The notes under the pieces were generated by a model, which was given only the letters and a program-made list of their open reading frames with translations, made no database searches and had not been told where the DNA came from. A program made the position numbers and the translations under genes. From an uncultured Bacillota bacterium (GTDB taxonomy: Bacteria > Bacillota > Clostridia > Peptostreptococcales > Anaerovoracaceae), in contig CAMOXP010000110.1 in NCBI GenBank assembly GCA_946629205.1, positions 1-5,076 of the forward strand: 5,076 nt of DNA, in the 5' to 3' direction. Position 1 is the first letter of the stretch, and each line of letters opens with the position of its first letter. Of the stretch, positions 1 to 5,074 are shown one piece after another.

Positions 1-2234
1 TGGATATCATCAACAGCACGACCGACATGTACGGTCAGGCATATTTCGAATACGACGCGAAGAAGACTCTGGGCACGACCAAGTCCCACCTGCGGTTTTC
101 GAAGACGCCGATCAGAAGTTCCTACTACGTCAAGTGGGCCGATTTCGTCGCGTGCCACAACCATCACTACATCAATGAATTCAATGTAGTAGATGAGATC
201 AAGCCGGGCGGGATGCTTTTGCTTGAGTGCCCGTGGGAGCCGGAGGAAGTCGGCGAGAATCTCTCCCCGAAAGTCAAGCGGATCCTGGCGGAGAGAAACA
301 TCGAGTTCTACATCATCAACGCCACGAAGATCGCAGAGGAGATCGGTTTGGGAAGCCACAAGAATTCGATCCTGCAGGCAGCCTTCTTCACCATCAGAGA
401 AGTCATTCCGAAGACGCAGGCCATCATGGAGATGGAGAACGCCGTCAGGAAAAAATACAGAGCCAAAGGCAACAAAGTCGTTAAGATGAACATCCGCGGC
501 ATTGAGGCGGGTGTCGAAGGGTTCCGGAAGGTCGAAGTACCGGCTGAGTGGGCGAACTGCCAGGACGAACCGCCGAAACCGACGGGCAATCCGTGGATCA
601 TCGACAATATCGTACTGCCGATCGACAGACAGGTGGGAGACGATATTCCGGTCAGCATCATGGGACACCTCAAGGACGGTCATATCGATATGGGTCTGAC
701 GGCCTACGAGAAGAGAGGTCTGGCAGTCCACGTTCCTGTTTGGGATCCGGACAAGTGCAGCCAGTGCAACCGCTGTTCCTTTGTATGTCCGCACGCTGTC
801 ATCCGGCCGTTCCTGCTCAATGAGAAGGAAGCAGAGGAAGCCCCGGAAGGATTCGACATGGCTCCGCTGCGCGGATACAAATCCAAGGACGGCACCAAGT
901 ACATGTTCAGCATGCAGATCTCGACACATGACTGTACGGGCTGCGGCAGCTGCGTACCGGTTTGTCCGACCAAGGACCCGGCCATCAGAATGGTGCCGGC
1001 GCACCCGACCGAGCAGGATCTGGAGAACTGGAACTATGCTATGAACCTTTCGGACAAGGGCGATCTGTTCACACCGTACTCCATCAGAGGCAGCCAGTTC
1101 CGGCAGCCGCTGTGCGAGTTCTCTGCCGCCTGCGCAGGCTGCGGCGAGACACCGTACGCCAAGCTGCTCACACAGCTTTTCGGCGACAGAGTATACTGGG
1201 CCAACGGCACAGGATGCTCCCAGGCTTGGGGTTCCGGCATGCCGGGTATCCCGTACTGCCTGAACAAGAGGGGTCACGGTGTCGCCTGGACCAACTCCCT
1301 GTTCGAGAACAACGCGGAGCTGGCGCTGGGTATGTACCTGTCCGTCAGACAGCAGCGTGAGAGACAGAAGGATCTGATGCACAAGTATCTGGAGATGGCA
1401 GGAGACAACTCCGTCGGATTCGAATGGCTGGACACCTATGACGATCTGGAAGCCAACCGGAACGCCACAGACCTTCTGATCGAAGAGATGGAAGAAGTCG
1501 TCAGAGGCGATGTCAAGCAGGCCAACGCCATGGAGGAAGAGTTCATCGAACTTACCGAAGAGATCCTCGAGCGCAAAGACTATCTGGCCAAGAAGAGCTT
1601 CTGGATGTACGGCGGCGACGGCTGGGCTTACGATATCGGATTCGGAGGTCTGGACCACGTCATTGCGACCGGTGAAGACATCAACGTATTTATCATAGAT
1701 AATGAAGTGTATTCCAACACAGGCGGACAGTCCTCGAAGGCGACGCCTCTGGGCGCGGTCGCCGAATTCCAGGCGTCCGGCAAGAAGAGCAGAAAGAAAG
1801 ACATCGCGCAGATCCTGAAGACCTACGGCAATGTCTATGTCGCGACCGTCGCCATGGGCTACGACTTCAACCAGCTGCTCAAGGCCATCAAGGAAGCCGA
1901 AGAGCACAAGGGACCGTCGGTCATCGTTGCGTACACACCTTGTACGGTACACGGCATCAAGGCCGGCATGAACAACGTGCAGGAAGAGATGAAACGCGCG
2001 GTGCAGTCCGGTTACTGGCCGCTCTACAGATACAATCCGGATATCACAGACGGGCCTAAGATGCACGTCGACTCCAAGGAAGCTTCGATTCCATATGAAG
2101 AGTTCCTGGATGGAGAAAACCGGTACGCTGCCCTGAAGATCACCTTCCCGGAGAACGCCGAGAAGCTCTTCAAGATAGCGAGTGAAGACGCAGAGAATAA
2201 ATACAAGGCATTCAAGAGGCAGGAAGAGGAGTAA
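1..2234 (+). CDS. nifJ: Pyruvate:ferredoxin (flavodoxin) oxidoreductase, C-terminal part; 5' end outside window
   Basis: This cytoplasmic enzyme reversibly converts pyruvate + CoA to acetyl-CoA + CO2, passing electrons to ferredoxin or flavodoxin. The reading frame is open from position 3, ahead of the first ATG (27), and begins inside a family motif (DIINSTTDMYGQAYFEYDAKK region), so the gene is cut by the window edge. About 744 of a usual ~1170-1200 residues remain. In order they hold the domain III segment, the ferredoxin-like domain with two CxxCxxCxxxCP [4Fe-4S] motifs (cysteine codons 756-788 and 933-965), and the thiamine diphosphate domain. Likely ligands of the proximal cluster are the CAGC pair (1131, 1140), the Cys of GTGCS (1215) and the Cys of PCTVHG (1941). 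The GDGW...NTGGQ thiamine-diphosphate motif starts near 1614. The chain ends about where clostridial enzymes do and lacks the extra C-terminal domain of Desulfovibrio PFOR, so oxygen sensitivity is expected (inference). All visible cofactor residues are intact. Confidence 0.97.
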   Translation, partial: DIINSTTDMYGQAYFEYDAKKTLGTTKSHLRFSKTPIRSSYYVKWADFVACHNHHYINEFNVVDEIKPGGMLLLECPWEPEEVGENLSPKVKRILAERNIEFYIINATKIAEEIGLGSHKNSILQAAFFTIREVIPKTQAIMEMENAVRKKYRAKGNKVVKMNIRGIEAGVEGFRKVEVPAEWANCQDEPPKPTGNPWIIDNIVLPIDRQVGDDIPVSIMGHLKDGHIDMGLTAYEKRGLAVHVPVWDPDKCSQCNRCSFVCPHAVIRPFLLNEKEAEEAPEGFDMAPLRGYKSKDGTKYMFSMQISTHDCTGCGSCVPVCPTKDPAIRMVPAHPTEQDLENWNYAMNLSDKGDLFTPYSIRGSQFRQPLCEFSAACAGCGETPYAKLLTQLFGDRVYWANGTGCSQAWGSGMPGIPYCLNKRGHGVAWTNSLFENNAELALGMYLSVRQQRERQKDLMHKYLEMAGDNSVGFEWLDTYDDLEANRNATDLLIEEMEEVVRGDVKQANAMEEEFIELTEEILERKDYLAKKSFWMYGGDGWAYDIGFGGLDHVIATGEDINVFIIDNEVYSNTGGQSSKATPLGAVAEFQASGKKSRKKDIAQILKTYGNVYVATVAMGYDFNQLLKAIKEAEEHKGPSVIVAYTPCTVHGIKAGMNNVQEEMKRAVQSGYWPLYRYNPDITDGPKMHVDSKEASIPYEEFLDGENRYAALKITFPENAEKLFKIASEDAENKYKAFKRQEEE
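2226..2231 (+). promoter_or_regulatory. Ribosome binding site of ilvB, embedded in the 3' end of nifJ
   Basis: GAGGAG, within the purine run AGGAAGAGGAG (2221-2231), lies 6 nt before the ilvB ATG at 2238. It also encodes the last glutamates of PFOR, directly before its TAA stop (2232-2234). Ribosomes finishing nifJ would therefore sit on the ilvB start site, which implies translational coupling. It also supports ATG 2238 as the ilvB start. Confidence 0.8.
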
Positions 2235-2237
2235 GAT

Positions 2238-4040
2238 ATGCCAAAGATCACGGGAAATGAACTTCTGATCAGGGCCCTTCAGGCGGAGGGCGTGGAAAAG
2301 GTATTCGCCTATCCCGGAGCAACGGTCGTCGGTATTTTTGACGAGCTGTACAAGCAGGATCAGGTGGAACTGATCCTGCCCCGGCAGGAGCTGGCCCTCG
2401 TCCACGCGGCCGAAGGCTACGCCCGTTCCACAGGCAAGGTAGGCGTTTGCATCGCCACAAGCGGTCCGGGCGCGACGAACCTGGTGACAGGAATCGCTGA
2501 CGCGAACCTGGACAGCGTTCCTTTGGTGTGCCTGACAGGACAGGTGCCGTTCGATCTGATCGGAAACGACAGCTTCCAGGAAGTGGACATCGTAGGCGTT
2601 ACAAAGAACATTTCCAAGTATTCCGCCATGGTCCACAACAGAGGCGAACTGAACAAGATGATCAAGGAGGCGTTCTATATCGCGTCCACAGGCCGTCCGG
2701 GCCCTGTGCTTCTAGACCTTCCGAAGGATGTAATGGAGACGCTCGGCAGCGATATATATCCGGACAAGGTCAACTTGCGGGGATACAAGCCGCCGACATC
2801 AGTCCATGCCGGACAGATCAAGCGTGCCGCAGGCATGATCGAAAAGGCGAAGAAGCCTTTGTTCATCCTGGGCGGCGGCGTGAAGATCTCCCGCGCCCAG
2901 AGCGATATGACGAAGCTGGTGGAAGCGTCCCAGATCCCGGCTGTGACAACGGTCATGGGAAAGGGAAGCGTTCCCACCAATCATGAACTCTACTACGGCA
3001 ATGTCGGCATGCACGGGAACTGGGCGGCGAACAACGCGGTCAACCACTGCGACATGCTCATCTCCATCGGCACGAGATTCAACGACAGGATCACCGGCAA
3101 GCTCGGAACCTTCGCTCCCGAAGCGAAGATCATACACATCGATATCGATACGGCGTCCATCTCGAAGAACGTCAACGTTGACGTTCCGATCGTAGGCGAC
3201 GCGGGCAAAGCCATCCGCGCGCTTTTGAAGCAGATGGAGGAGAGTGAAACTTCTTCGGCTGCGAGTGCAGCAAGTGCGGCAAACACCGCCCGCAAACGGG
3301 AGGCGTGGATCAGCCAGCTCAACGAGTGGCGCGCCGAAAAACCGCTGACGCAGACCTTCGGCGCGGATATGCCGGACTGCCTGAGCGGCGAAAAGCTGCG
3401 CGCGAAGCAGATCATCGACGGTATCAACAAAGTCTTCAAGGAACCGATCCTGACGACGGACGTAGGGCAGCACCAGATGTGGGCGTCCCAGTTCTTCGAG
3501 GTCTACGGCAAGCGCCAGTTCATCTCCTCAGGCGGACTGGGCACGATGGGCTACGGACTTCCGTCGGCCATCGGTGCGGCGCTGGGCAATCCGGGCGCGG
3601 AGGTGGTCACCATCACCGGCGACGGAGGATTCCAGATGAATTCCCAGGAGCTGGCGACAGCGGTCGTCAACGAACTGCCCATCACCATATGCATCCTCAA
3701 CAACGGTTATCTGGGCATGGTGCGCCAGTGGCAGGAACTGTTCGCGAACAAGGTCTACTCCGGCACATGCCTGCGCAAACGCAGGAATCTCTGCAAAGAG
3801 TGTCACGGTAGGGACAAGACCTGTCCGCCGTATGTTCCGGACTTCGTCGCGTTGGCCGAGGCCTATGACGCGAAGGGTCTGCGCGTATTTGACGCCGACG
3901 AGATCGAGCCGGCGCTCAAGGAAGCCCGCGCGAACAAGAAGGGTCCGACTCTCATCGAGTTCATTATCGAGGACGAGGATCTGGTCATGCCGATGATCAA
4001 GCCGGGCGGCGCGATCACAGACTTGATCACAGAGATGTAG
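2238..4040 (+). CDS. ilvB: Acetolactate (acetohydroxyacid) synthase, large catalytic subunit, with a Cys-rich loop insertion
   Basis: This thiamine diphosphate and FAD-dependent enzyme condenses two pyruvates to 2-acetolactate, or pyruvate with 2-oxobutyrate, as the first common step of branched-chain amino acid synthesis. The N-terminal ThDP-fold carries YPGA (25-28) and the catalytic glutamate E51 in RQE, where relatives usually read RHE. TGQVP with P104, and Q114, line the channel. The central FAD-type domain includes IGTRFNDRITGKL. The C-terminal domain has the GDG...NN ThDP/Mg motif (461-489) and W498, matching the sulfonylurea-contact tryptophan of plant enzymes. Two additions raise the length to 600 residues, against roughly 550-570 in many relatives. 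One is a Ser/Ala-rich linker (about 336-351). The other is a four-cysteine insertion (C511, C519, C522, C529) straight after the conserved VYSGT and before PDF. The adjacent small-subunit gene argues for the biosynthetic enzyme and not the catabolic AlsS/BudB type. The start is fixed by the site at 2226-2231. Confidence 0.96.
   Translation: MPKITGNELLIRALQAEGVEKVFAYPGATVVGIFDELYKQDQVELILPRQELALVHAAEGYARSTGKVGVCIATSGPGATNLVTGIADANLDSVPLVCLTGQVPFDLIGNDSFQEVDIVGVTKNISKYSAMVHNRGELNKMIKEAFYIASTGRPGPVLLDLPKDVMETLGSDIYPDKVNLRGYKPPTSVHAGQIKRAAGMIEKAKKPLFILGGGVKISRAQSDMTKLVEASQIPAVTTVMGKGSVPTNHELYYGNVGMHGNWAANNAVNHCDMLISIGTRFNDRITGKLGTFAPEAKIIHIDIDTASISKNVNVDVPIVGDAGKAIRALLKQMEESETSSAASAASAANTARKREAWISQLNEWRAEKPLTQTFGADMPDCLSGEKLRAKQIIDGINKVFKEPILTTDVGQHQMWASQFFEVYGKRQFISSGGLGTMGYGLPSAIGAALGNPGAEVVTITGDGGFQMNSQELATAVVNELPITICILNNGYLGMVRQWQELFANKVYSGTCLRKRRNLCKECHGRDKTCPPYVPDFVALAEAYDAKGLRVFDADEIEPALKEARANKKGPTLIEFIIEDEDLVMPMIKPGGAITDLITEM
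3243..3290 (+). other. Ser/Ala-rich low-complexity linker within IlvB
   Basis: Codons for residues 336-351 read SETSSAASAASAANTA, a low-complexity stretch in an otherwise conserved protein. It falls after VDVPIVGDAGKAIRALLKQMEE, which closes the central FAD-binding domain, and before the linker into the C-terminal ThDP domain. It is probably a flexible surface extension. The triplet AAS repeat could have grown by slippage (inference). Confidence 0.7.
3768..3824 (+). other. Four-cysteine insertion in the IlvB active-site loop
   Basis: Residues 511-529 have the pattern C-x7-C-x2-C-x6-C and are rich in Arg and Lys. They sit between the conserved RQWQELF...YSGT segment and the PDFVALAEAY segment. 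In the yeast and plant enzymes I remember, these two segments are joined by only a few residues, for example YSHT...NPDF. The surrounding frame and motifs are intact, so this is a real insertion and not a frameshift. Four closely spaced cysteines with a CxxC centre suggest metal binding or disulfide chemistry, but the ligand cannot be told from sequence. Confidence 0.75.
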
Positions 4041-4044
4041 GGAC

Positions 4045-4051
4045 AAGGAGG
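4045..4051 (+). promoter_or_regulatory. Strong ribosome binding site of ilvN
   Basis: AAGGAGG, a full match to the anti-Shine-Dalgarno core, lies 7 nt before ATG 4059 in the 18-nt gap after ilvB. It decides the start of ilvN in favour of 4059 over the internal ATG at 4083, which has no comparable site. Confidence 0.88.
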
Positions 4052-4058
4052 CACTGAT

Positions 4059-4580
4059 ATGAGCAGCAACACAACAGGCGGAATGAGACGGCGCTGGATC
4101 TCCCTCTACGTGGAGAACAGAGTCGGCGTACTGGCGCGGATCTCCGGGTCTTTCTCAGGCAAAGCCTACAACATACATACTCTCACAGTAGGTGAGACAG
4201 AGGATACGAACATCTCCCGCATGACCATATGCGTGGATGCGGATGACGCCACCCATGAGCAGATCAAGAAGCAGCTCAACCGCATGGTCGAGGTCATCAA
4301 AGTGATCGACTACACGGACAAGGCCATCCGCAGCAAGGAGGTCATGTTCATCAAAATCTTCAACGTCAGCAACACAGAGCGCGCCGAGATCTTCCAGATG
4401 GCGGAAGCGTTCAAGTTCCTGATCAAGGACATGGACAAGAAGAGCGTCCTCATCGAGGCCACCCGCACGGAGGCCAAGAACGACTCCATCCTGCGCGCCA
4501 TCAACGAGCGTTTCAAGAACATCGAAGTCGTCCGCGGCGGCCCGGTAGCCATCGAGTCCATCAGCATGCAGGACAGATAA
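4059..4580 (+). CDS. ilvN: Acetolactate synthase, small regulatory subunit (ACT domain)
   Basis: This non-catalytic subunit stimulates IlvB and usually confers feedback inhibition by valine. The N-terminal ACT domain spans about residues 12-85, with the motifs ISLYVENRVGVLARISGSF, YNIHTLTVGETED and ISRMTI, followed by EQIKKQLNRMVEVIKVIDYT. The C-terminal ACT-like domain spans about 90-170 and ends GGPVAIESISMQDR. N20, G23 and N38 align with N11, G14 and N29 of E. coli IlvH, positions tied to valine binding and sensitivity, so valine feedback is likely kept (inference). At 173 residues the length is normal. The polar stretch MSSNTTGG before the usual MRR beginning is a small N-terminal extension. 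ATG 4083 would give the more usual N terminus, but only 4059 has a good ribosome site. The symbol ilvH is equally used. The position directly after ilvB fits a stoichiometric holoenzyme. Confidence 0.96.
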   Translation: MSSNTTGGMRRRWISLYVENRVGVLARISGSFSGKAYNIHTLTVGETEDTNISRMTICVDADDATHEQIKKQLNRMVEVIKVIDYTDKAIRSKEVMFIKIFNVSNTERAEIFQMAEAFKFLIKDMDKKSVLIEATRTEAKNDSILRAINERFKNIEVVRGGPVAIESISMQDR

Positions 4581-4584
4581 GCAC

Positions 4585-4608
4585 AAGGAGGCAATCGCCT
4601 CCTTTTTT
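4585..4608 (+). terminator. Intrinsic terminator after ilvN
   Basis: AAGGAGGC (4585-4592) pairs perfectly with GCCTCCTT (4597-4604) around an AATC tetraloop. The T run spans 4603-4608. It begins 5 nt after the ilvN stop codon and closes the nifJ-ilvB-ilvN transcript. The left arm repeats the ribosome-site sequence seen before ilvN (both read ACAAGGAGGCA). No start codon at a usual distance follows it, so terminator function is the better reading. Confidence 0.9.
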
Positions 4609-4617
4609 ATTTGTCGC

Positions 4618-4650
4618 GGCGTGGCTCCGTGACTCCGTGACTCCCACGCC
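4618..4650. repeat. Hairpin-forming inverted repeat enclosing a tandem octamer
   Basis: GGCGTGG (4618-4624) and CCACGCC (4644-4650) form a perfect 7-bp GC-rich inverted repeat. The 19-nt loop contains CTCCGTGA twice in tandem (4625-4632, 4633-4640) plus a partial third unit CTCC. No T run follows, so it is not a standard terminator. It might be a 3' RNA-stabilising hairpin behind the terminator, or simple slippage DNA. Confidence 0.55.
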
Positions 4651-4698
4651 AAGTGGCTGCACTTTCGGAATGTAAAAAATTTTCCCCAAAATGCAGAC

Positions 4699-4788
4699 AA
4701 AAACTACGACTGCTAACCGTGTCTCGCCTTCGCAGGAAGTCTTTGAGTGGTTTGAAGAGGGTCGCAGGTGAGCACAGTCGTAGTTTTT
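4699..4788. repeat. 14-bp perfect inverted repeat pair (copies A and B of the AACTACGA family)
   Basis: AAAAACTACGACTG (4699-4712) and CAGTCGTAGTTTTT (4775-4788) are exact reverse complements separated by 62 bp. The spacer includes TCGCAGG twice (4730-4736, 4762-4768). I see no target-site duplication next to the ends and no transposase gene. It could be a REP/MITE-like palindromic element, a long-loop bidirectional terminator (A run, stem, T run), or a small structured RNA. Confidence 0.7.
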
Positions 4789-4803
4789 ATTACGCGTTGC
4801 TCC

Positions 4804-4868
4804 AAAAACTACGAACTGCCTTGTCCGGGAGCCTCAAGATTCTTATGCAAAAGCAAAAAGTCGTAGTT
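4804..4868. repeat. Second, imperfect inverted repeat pair (copies C and D of the AACTACGA family)
   Basis: AAAAACTACGAACTGC (4804-4819) equals the start of copy A with one inserted A. GTCGTAGTT (4860-4868) is the reverse-orientation core. C and D share an 8-bp complementary core. Copy B (TCGTAGTTTTT, 4778-4788) also pairs perfectly with copy C (4804-4814) over 11 bp with a 15-nt loop, so B has two alternative partners. Confidence 0.65.
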
Positions 4869-4882
4869 ATGACTCAATTTTG

Positions 4883-4900
4883 TTGTAAAAACTTTTACAA
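4883..4900. promoter_or_regulatory. Perfect 18-bp palindrome, candidate operator
   Basis: TTGTAAAA-AC-TTTTACAA has 8-bp arms with a 2-bp centre, the form of a binding site for a dimeric repressor. It lies 54 bp upstream of the -35 hexamer of the promoter at 4955. The outer TTGT...ACAA and the 18-bp length resemble Rex (redox-sensing repressor) sites of the form TTGTTAA-N4-TTAACAA, differing at one symmetric position per half. This assignment is tentative. Confidence 0.45.
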
Positions 4901-4954
4901 TCCGATTTTCGTGTGTAATGCGTAAAAAAGTTGGAGAGAGGACAAATTTATGGG

Positions 4955-4982
4955 TTGACGGATTTTGGATATGATGTAAAAT
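4955..4982 (+). promoter_or_regulatory. Sigma-A-type promoter reading out of the right edge
   Basis: TTGACG (4955-4960) and TAAAAT (4977-4982) are each one base from the TTGACA and TATAAT consensus, with a 16-bp spacer, inside the most AT-rich part of the window. Transcription would start near 4989. It would drive a gene beyond the window whose leader begins with the structured segment at 5013-5074. Confidence 0.6.
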
Positions 4983-4990
4983 AATTACAT
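4974..4990. promoter_or_regulatory. Palindrome overlapping the -10 element, candidate operator
   Basis: ATGTAA (4974-4979) and TTACAT (4985-4990) form a perfect 6-bp inverted repeat around a 5-nt centre and cover the -10 hexamer and the likely start site. It shares the TGTAAAA / TTACA half-site sequences with the palindrome at 4883-4900. That suggests one repressor might bind both, blocking polymerase here (inference). Confidence 0.45.
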
Positions 4991-5012
4991 AACTTACACG
5001 CAATGGGAGTCG

Positions 5013-5074
5013 GTGGCATGCACAAAGGATAAGCGGACAAAAGCAGAGCCTGCTTTTGCCCGCAGTGCAGCCGC
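5013..5074 (+). ncRNA. Strongly structured segment, candidate 5' leader RNA
   Basis: Two nested stems are visible. The outer stem pairs 5013-5023 with 5065-5074 (10 pairs including one G-U, with A5018 bulged). The inner hairpin pairs 5033-5046 with 5050-5063 (13 pairs with one A-C mismatch and an AGC loop). Between them is an asymmetric internal loop, AAAGGATAA opposite a single A. The segment begins about 24 nt after the expected transcription start. It does not match any riboswitch or housekeeping RNA I can recognise, and the window ends before a coding start or terminator can be judged. It could instead be a palindromic DNA element. Confidence 0.45.

Noticed and set aside
2799..3473. Long minus-strand open frame antisense to ilvB (also 3528-4046)
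   Set aside because: GC-rich third codon positions on the plus strand suppress stop codons in the opposite frame. The plus-strand frame has unmistakable IlvB motifs, so these are shadows.
3792..3806. CxxCH motif in IlvB (C519-K-E-C522-H523), as in c-type cytochromes
   Set aside because: c-type heme attachment happens outside the cytoplasm and this enzyme has no signal peptide. The motif is better read as part of the four-cysteine set.
4653..4662. GTGGCTGCAC resembling the outer-stem arm GTGGCATGCAC at 5013-5023
   Set aside because: One ten-base near match within a few hundred bases can occur by chance, and the flanks do not align further.
4699..4868. CRISPR array
   Set aside because: The repeats are short, alternate in orientation and have unequal spacers, unlike direct repeats of a CRISPR array.
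4653..4925. 90-codon open frame starting at GTG 4653
   Set aside because: It has no ribosome site and no recognisable motif. It reads through two of the inverted-repeat copies (giving QKLR twice), and composition is that of intergenic DNA.
4975..4989. TnrA/GlnR-type nitrogen box
   Set aside because: TGTAA and TTACA halves fit, but the known box needs 7 nt between TGTNA and TNACA. Here the gap is 5 nt (6 nt in the 4884-4899 palindrome).
4809..5003. 64-codon minus-strand open frame
   Set aside because: It crosses both palindromes and the promoter, lacks a ribosome site and resembles no family.
5018..5032. Four-codon mini-ORF ATG CAC AAA GGA TAA
   Set aside because: GGGAG is 8 nt upstream, so it might be translated as a leader peptide. 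It has no run of regulatory codons and could be chance.
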